NCBI RefSeq assembly: GCF_027594785.1
Contig: NZ_CP075584.1
Coordinates: 620,001 to 684,000, forward strand
Direction: 5' to 3'
Source: Cryobacterium breve
GTDB lineage: Bacteria; Actinomycetota; Actinomycetes; Actinomycetales; Microbacteriaceae
DNA length: 64,000 nt
This document shows, one piece after another, positions 61,296-64,000 of this stretch (the stretch's first letter is position 1; the number at the start of each line of letters is the position of its first letter). Position numbers and translations under genes: made by a program. The notes under the pieces were generated by a model, which was not told where the DNA came from, searched no databases, and was given only the letters and a program-made list of their open reading frames with translations.

Positions 61296-61751
61296 ATGCC
61301 TGAATATCGTGAAAAACTCTGGGCCTCACCAGCCCCATTCCTCGCGAGCGCACTGCTGATGCCTGCGAGCATCCTCGTTTTCGCACCGATCTCGATGGTC
61401 TGGGGAATCATCATCGCCGTCGTGCTCTACGGTGCCGCCGTGCTCACCCTGCTGCTGACAGCCCCGGTCGTCTCCGTCAAGGACGGCGTGTTCACCGCGG
61501 GTCGCGCGCGGATAGGTACGGAGTTGATCGGGGAGGCCGTTCCCTTCGAGGCCGCAGAAGCGACCCTCGAGCGCGGGCGCAGGCTCGATGCGCGGGCCTG
61601 GCTGTTGATCAGGGGCTGGATCCGTCCCGTCGTGCGGGTACCGATCGAGGATCCCCAGGATCCGGCGCCGTACTGGCTCGTTTCGACACGCCACCCAACG
61701 ACGTTGGCCGCCGCGATCAATGGATCACGACGGCCGGCATCAAGTAACTAA
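61296..61751 (+). CDS. DUF3093 family membrane protein
   Basis: 151 residues: EKLWASPAPFLASALLMPASILVFAPI and WGIIIAVVLYGAAVLTLLLTAPVV are two membrane helices, followed by the family core WLLIRGWIRPVVRVPIEDPQDPAPYWLVSTRHP. Function unknown. Divergent from dut and convergent with the DUF4193 gene, as usual in this block. Confidence 0.93.
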   Translation: MPEYREKLWASPAPFLASALLMPASILVFAPISMVWGIIIAVVLYGAAVLTLLLTAPVVSVKDGVFTAGRARIGTELIGEAVPFEAAEATLERGRRLDARAWLLIRGWIRPVVRVPIEDPQDPAPYWLVSTRHPTTLAAAINGSRRPASSN

Positions 61752-61760
61752 AACGCGCTT

Positions 61761-62054
61761 TTAGGAGTCGCACTCCAGGCAGACCGGACCGAGCTTGGTC
61801 TCGTGCGACATCTGCGAGCGGTGTTTCACGAGGAAGCACTCTACGCAGGTGAATTCATCGGCCTGCGGGGGCAGGACGACGACATCGAGGTCGAGGTCGG
61901 ACAGATCGGCACCGGGTAAATCGAACCCACCGGGGTTGTCTGAGTCGTCTACATCCACGACGCCAGACATCTTGTCCGGTACGCGCTCCTTGAGGGCCTC
62001 AATCGACTCAGAGTCGTCTTCGGACTTTCGGGGTGCGTCGTAATCGGTTGCCAT
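61761..62054 (-). CDS. DUF4193 family protein, probable zinc-binding
   Basis: 97 residues: MATDYDAPRKSEDDSESIEAL, an acidic middle (Asp-rich, GADLSDLDLDVVVL) and two cysteine pairs, FTCVECFLVKHRSQ and GPVCLECDS, giving a CxxC...CxxC zinc ribbon like that of RNA-polymerase-binding small proteins. Actinobacterial DUF4193; function not known to me. ATG 62054 preferred over 62060. Confidence 0.93.
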   Translation of the reverse strand: MATDYDAPRKSEDDSESIEALKERVPDKMSGVVDVDDSDNPGGFDLPGADLSDLDLDVVVLPPQADEFTCVECFLVKHRSQMSHETKLGPVCLECDS

Positions 62055-62249
62055 GCCCATCCATTCATTTAATGCCGATTAACAAAATCAGCGGGCACAG
62101 TTTGCAACAATCCCGAAGGAATAGCAAACTCTCGCCGCTGATTAACTTCGGCTGAGTGGTCAACTTACGGCACGCCCGGCGTATTCCCCGGAATGAGGGG
62201 CGTTTCATGACAGTGTTGGCGAATCAGTGATCGCGAGAGGGCTTTCGCC

Positions 62250-63365
62250 ATGCAGGATTTGAAGGTAATCGGAGTAGAGAACGGCGCGCTGCTGGCAGCG
62301 AGCGAGGATGGTGACCGTTTTCGGATCCCCATCGACGAGGTTCTCCAGTCCCGGCTTCGCCAAACCCAGATAGAACACACCCCGAAAACGAAGCTGTCCC
62401 CGCGGGACGTGCAGGCGCACATCCGTGCGGGCATGTCTGCGGAAGATGTCGCAGCGGTGACGGGTGCCCCGATCGACTTCGTGCGCCGTTTCGAGGGGCC
62501 CGTCGTGGCCGAACGCGAGTACATCGTTTCGTGCGCCCTCGGCGTGCCCGTGCACACCGCGATCGAACCCGATCCAGGTGAGGGTTCCGCGACCTTCGGC
62601 GGCGTGATCCGCGAGCGTCTCGCGTCCCTCGGCGCGACGGATGAGCGTTGGGCCAGCTGGAAGGAACCCGGCGCCGGCTGGATCGTCAAGCTCGCGTTCA
62701 CGGCCGACGACATCGACCACGACGCGCGTTGGTCCTTCGAACCGAAGAAGAACGCTCTCTCCCCGCTCGGCAACGAGGCCATCGCCCTGTCCCAGCAAGG
62801 CGAGCTCAAGGGCGCCCTCATCCCCCGTCTCCGGGCGGTCGGCGCGGAGACGAGCCCCGCCGACGTGTCCCGCTTCGACAGCGGCGCGTTCACGTTCAAG
62901 GAATCGCTTCCGGACGAGCTCATGAACGACACCGCGCCGCAGCTGGATCCGATTCCCTATTCCCGGTCCGCCGGGACCACGGAGGCGGTCTCCAAGGCCG
63001 CGATCAAGCGGGCCGCAGAACCGCCCAAGAGCCTCAGCGAGACCGCCGACCTGCTCGAGTCCCTGCGTCGCCGTCGCGGCGAACGTGAAGCCGCGATCCT
63101 CGGCTCGAGTGCGCAGACCCCGGATCCCCGAACCGAAACGCCGGCACCCGGCGGCCCGCGGCTCATCGACGACCCTGCCCAGGCATCCGTCGCCGACACC
63201 CCGGTCGAGGCCCCGCGTACGGACCCGACCCGCAACGCCTGGGCCTCCCAGGCGGCCACCGGGCAGCCGCGCAACACCGGCAACCTGGGCAAGCGCGGGC
63301 GCGCCTCGATGCCGAGCTGGGACGAGATCGTCTTCGGCGCCCGCACCGACGACGACCTCGCCTGA
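62250..63365 (+). CDS. sepH: Septation protein SepH
   Basis: 371 residues. N-terminal DUF3071 domain: QDLKVIGVENGALLAASEDGDRFRIPIDE, then the helix-turn-helix-like LSPRDVQAHIRAGMSAEDVAAVTG. A long disordered Pro/Ala/Thr C-terminus ends with MPSWDEIVFGARTDDD, the short conserved tail. In Streptomyces and mycobacteria SepH stimulates FtsZ assembly. Start ATG 62250; the 195 bases between it and DUF4193 contain the divergent promoters. Confidence 0.94.
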   Translation: MQDLKVIGVENGALLAASEDGDRFRIPIDEVLQSRLRQTQIEHTPKTKLSPRDVQAHIRAGMSAEDVAAVTGAPIDFVRRFEGPVVAEREYIVSCALGVPVHTAIEPDPGEGSATFGGVIRERLASLGATDERWASWKEPGAGWIVKLAFTADDIDHDARWSFEPKKNALSPLGNEAIALSQQGELKGALIPRLRAVGAETSPADVSRFDSGAFTFKESLPDELMNDTAPQLDPIPYSRSAGTTEAVSKAAIKRAAEPPKSLSETADLLESLRRRRGEREAAILGSSAQTPDPRTETPAPGGPRLIDDPAQASVADTPVEAPRTDPTRNAWASQAATGQPRNTGNLGKRGRASMPSWDEIVFGARTDDDLA

Positions 63366-63379
63366 GCGGAACGCGCCCG

Positions 63380-63423
63380 TTTCGCCGTTTCGCGCCAGGC
63401 ATGCCTGGCGCGAAACGGCGAAA
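63380..63423. repeat. 44-bp perfect palindrome downstream of sepH
   Basis: Arms 63380-63401 and 63402-63423 are exact reverse complements with no spacer. Located 14 bases past the sepH stop. It could act as a terminator for sepH although no T run follows. Confidence 0.9.
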
Positions 63424-63498
63424 ATGGTGCGCGCGGTCTGTGGGGAGCCCGCCGTGGAGCCCGTCTAGTATTCTGCCGACCCGCTTGTTATAGTTTTC

Positions 63499-63514
63499 TC
63501 GAACATACGTTCGA
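63499..63514 (+). promoter_or_regulatory. LexA (SOS) box
   Basis: TCGAACATACGTTCGA matches the Gram-positive/actinobacterial LexA consensus (CGAAC-n4-GTTCG) perfectly, and the symmetry extends to 11-bp arms (63494-63504 and 63509-63519). A likely -10 (TATAGT, 63489-63494) lies just upstream, so LexA binding would cover the start of transcription. It is 21 bases before the DUF6504 ATG. Confidence 0.9.
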
Positions 63515-63535
63515 GAAAACGAGGCGAGGTGAGGT

Positions 63536-63838
63536 ATGGTGCCGATCGACGGGCAACGCCCTGAGCCCGTCACGGTCCTGACGGACAGCACGGGAGAGCC
63601 CAGCCGGATCGTGTGGCGCTCGCGACGGTTCCGGGTGACGGACACGCCGACCGCCCTCGTCGGCACGGCGGACTGGTGGCGCCCCTTCGCTCCGCACACC
63701 TTCGGTGTCGGGCATCCGCCACTCTGCATCGCCGGCTGGCGGTTCCAGGCGACATCGGAGGACGGCGAGACGCACGTCTTCGACGTGCAGCACGCGGCTG
63801 AGGACGACGACTGGGTGTTGCTCCGCACCTTCGACTGA
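63536..63838 (+). CDS. DUF6504 family protein
   Basis: 100 residues: PVTVLTDSTGEPSRIVWRSRRFRVTDT is a small beta sheet resembling DUF6504 proteins, with WWRPFAPHTFG and CIAGWRFQATSEDG and the terminal DDDWVLLRTFD. Such proteins are commonly encoded with the ImuA'/ImuB/DnaE2 translesion mutasome in actinobacteria. The LexA box in front supports SOS control. ATG 63536 with GAGGTGAGG upstream. Confidence 0.75.
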   Translation: MVPIDGQRPEPVTVLTDSTGEPSRIVWRSRRFRVTDTPTALVGTADWWRPFAPHTFGVGHPPLCIAGWRFQATSEDGETHVFDVQHAAEDDDWVLLRTFD

Positions 63839-63882
63839 CCAGCGGCTTCGAGAGTGTCCCCGCTCCGCGTCATACTGGCCGC

Positions 63883-64000
63883 ATGCCCCCGCACGCCTCC
63901 CGTTCCGACGTCCTCCGCCTCCGCCTGGTGAGCCACGGACTCTCCGCGCCCGCCCCAGAAAGCACTGCGCTCACCGGCCCACTCGCCGTGGTCGAGCGGA
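63883..64000 (+). CDS. N-terminal fragment, probable winged-helix DNA-binding domain protein
   Basis: 39 residues are visible before the right edge: VLRLRLVSHGLSAPAPES and ALTGPLAVVER. The start resembles winged-helix DNA-binding domain (AlkZ/DUF1006-like) proteins, which open with R-x-LRLxSHxL. Too little is seen to be sure, and the rest lies outside the window. Confidence 0.45.
   Translation, partial: MPPHASRSDVLRLRLVSHGLSAPAPESTALTGPLAVVER

Overview
The window reads as chromosomal core DNA of a high-GC actinobacterium, most likely Micrococcales and probably Microbacteriaceae (Cryobacterium/Leifsonia-like). The basis is gene order and family content: aroC-aroK-aroB then efp-nusB; alaS-ruvX-mltG; ruvC-ruvA-ruvB-yajC-secD-secF-relA; thrS-HIT-pdxS-pdxT-yebC; sseA-sufE; DUF3000-RNase D; dxs-acnA; DUF3159-DUF3710-dut-DUF3093-DUF4193-sepH. 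These include DUF families that are essentially actinobacterial. Genus and species cannot be fixed from the sequence alone.

Layout. 0-1.1 kb: nusB and efp. 1.2-5.4 kb: an aldehyde module (small unknown protein, DUF779, aldehyde dehydrogenase, GAF-domain regulator) lying between efp and aroB. 5.5-13.9 kb: shikimate genes, mltG, ruvX, alaS and two small membrane proteins. 14-21.5 kb: rpsD, rarA, a membrane-anchored cyclophilin, a DUF349 protein, an AbiEi-like protein and relA. 21.5-32.8 kb: Sec accessory genes, RuvABC, yebC, vitamin B6 synthesis, a HIT hydrolase and thrS. 32.9-35.7 kb: a HIRAN-like protein, four tRNA genes (Val-GAC, Cys, Gly on minus; Val-CAC on plus) and two tandem DUF4190-type membrane peptides. 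35.7-36.4 kb: relics of a phosphonate-uptake substrate-binding gene and a HAD hydrolase, both beheaded at one junction. 36.5-44.1 kb: M50 peptidase, DUF2071, PemK-like toxin, amt, zapE, sseA-sufE and an alpha/beta hydrolase. 44.2-50.9 kb: DUF3000, RNase D, fadA-fadB, an aldo/keto reductase and a MerR regulator. 51-64 kb: epimerase, dxs, acnA, a CtpE-like P-type ATPase, the DUF3159-dut cluster, sepH, and at the right edge an SOS-type operator ahead of a DUF6504 gene.

The most striking feature is not a gene. At least fifteen ordinary, full-length genes are split by single-base frameshifts, and most breaks fall at one sequence: a protein-predicted GAGCT(G/C) appears as GAGCCT(G/C) or GAGGCT(G/C), one extra base inside AGCT. 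Restoring it gives intact aroK, relA, secF, acnA, fadA, a P-type ATPase and others, with total lengths that fit. I read this as a systematic read or assembly error at a probably modified AGCT-containing motif, and annotate these genes as single CDSs with apparent frameshifts. No IS element, prophage or CRISPR array was seen.
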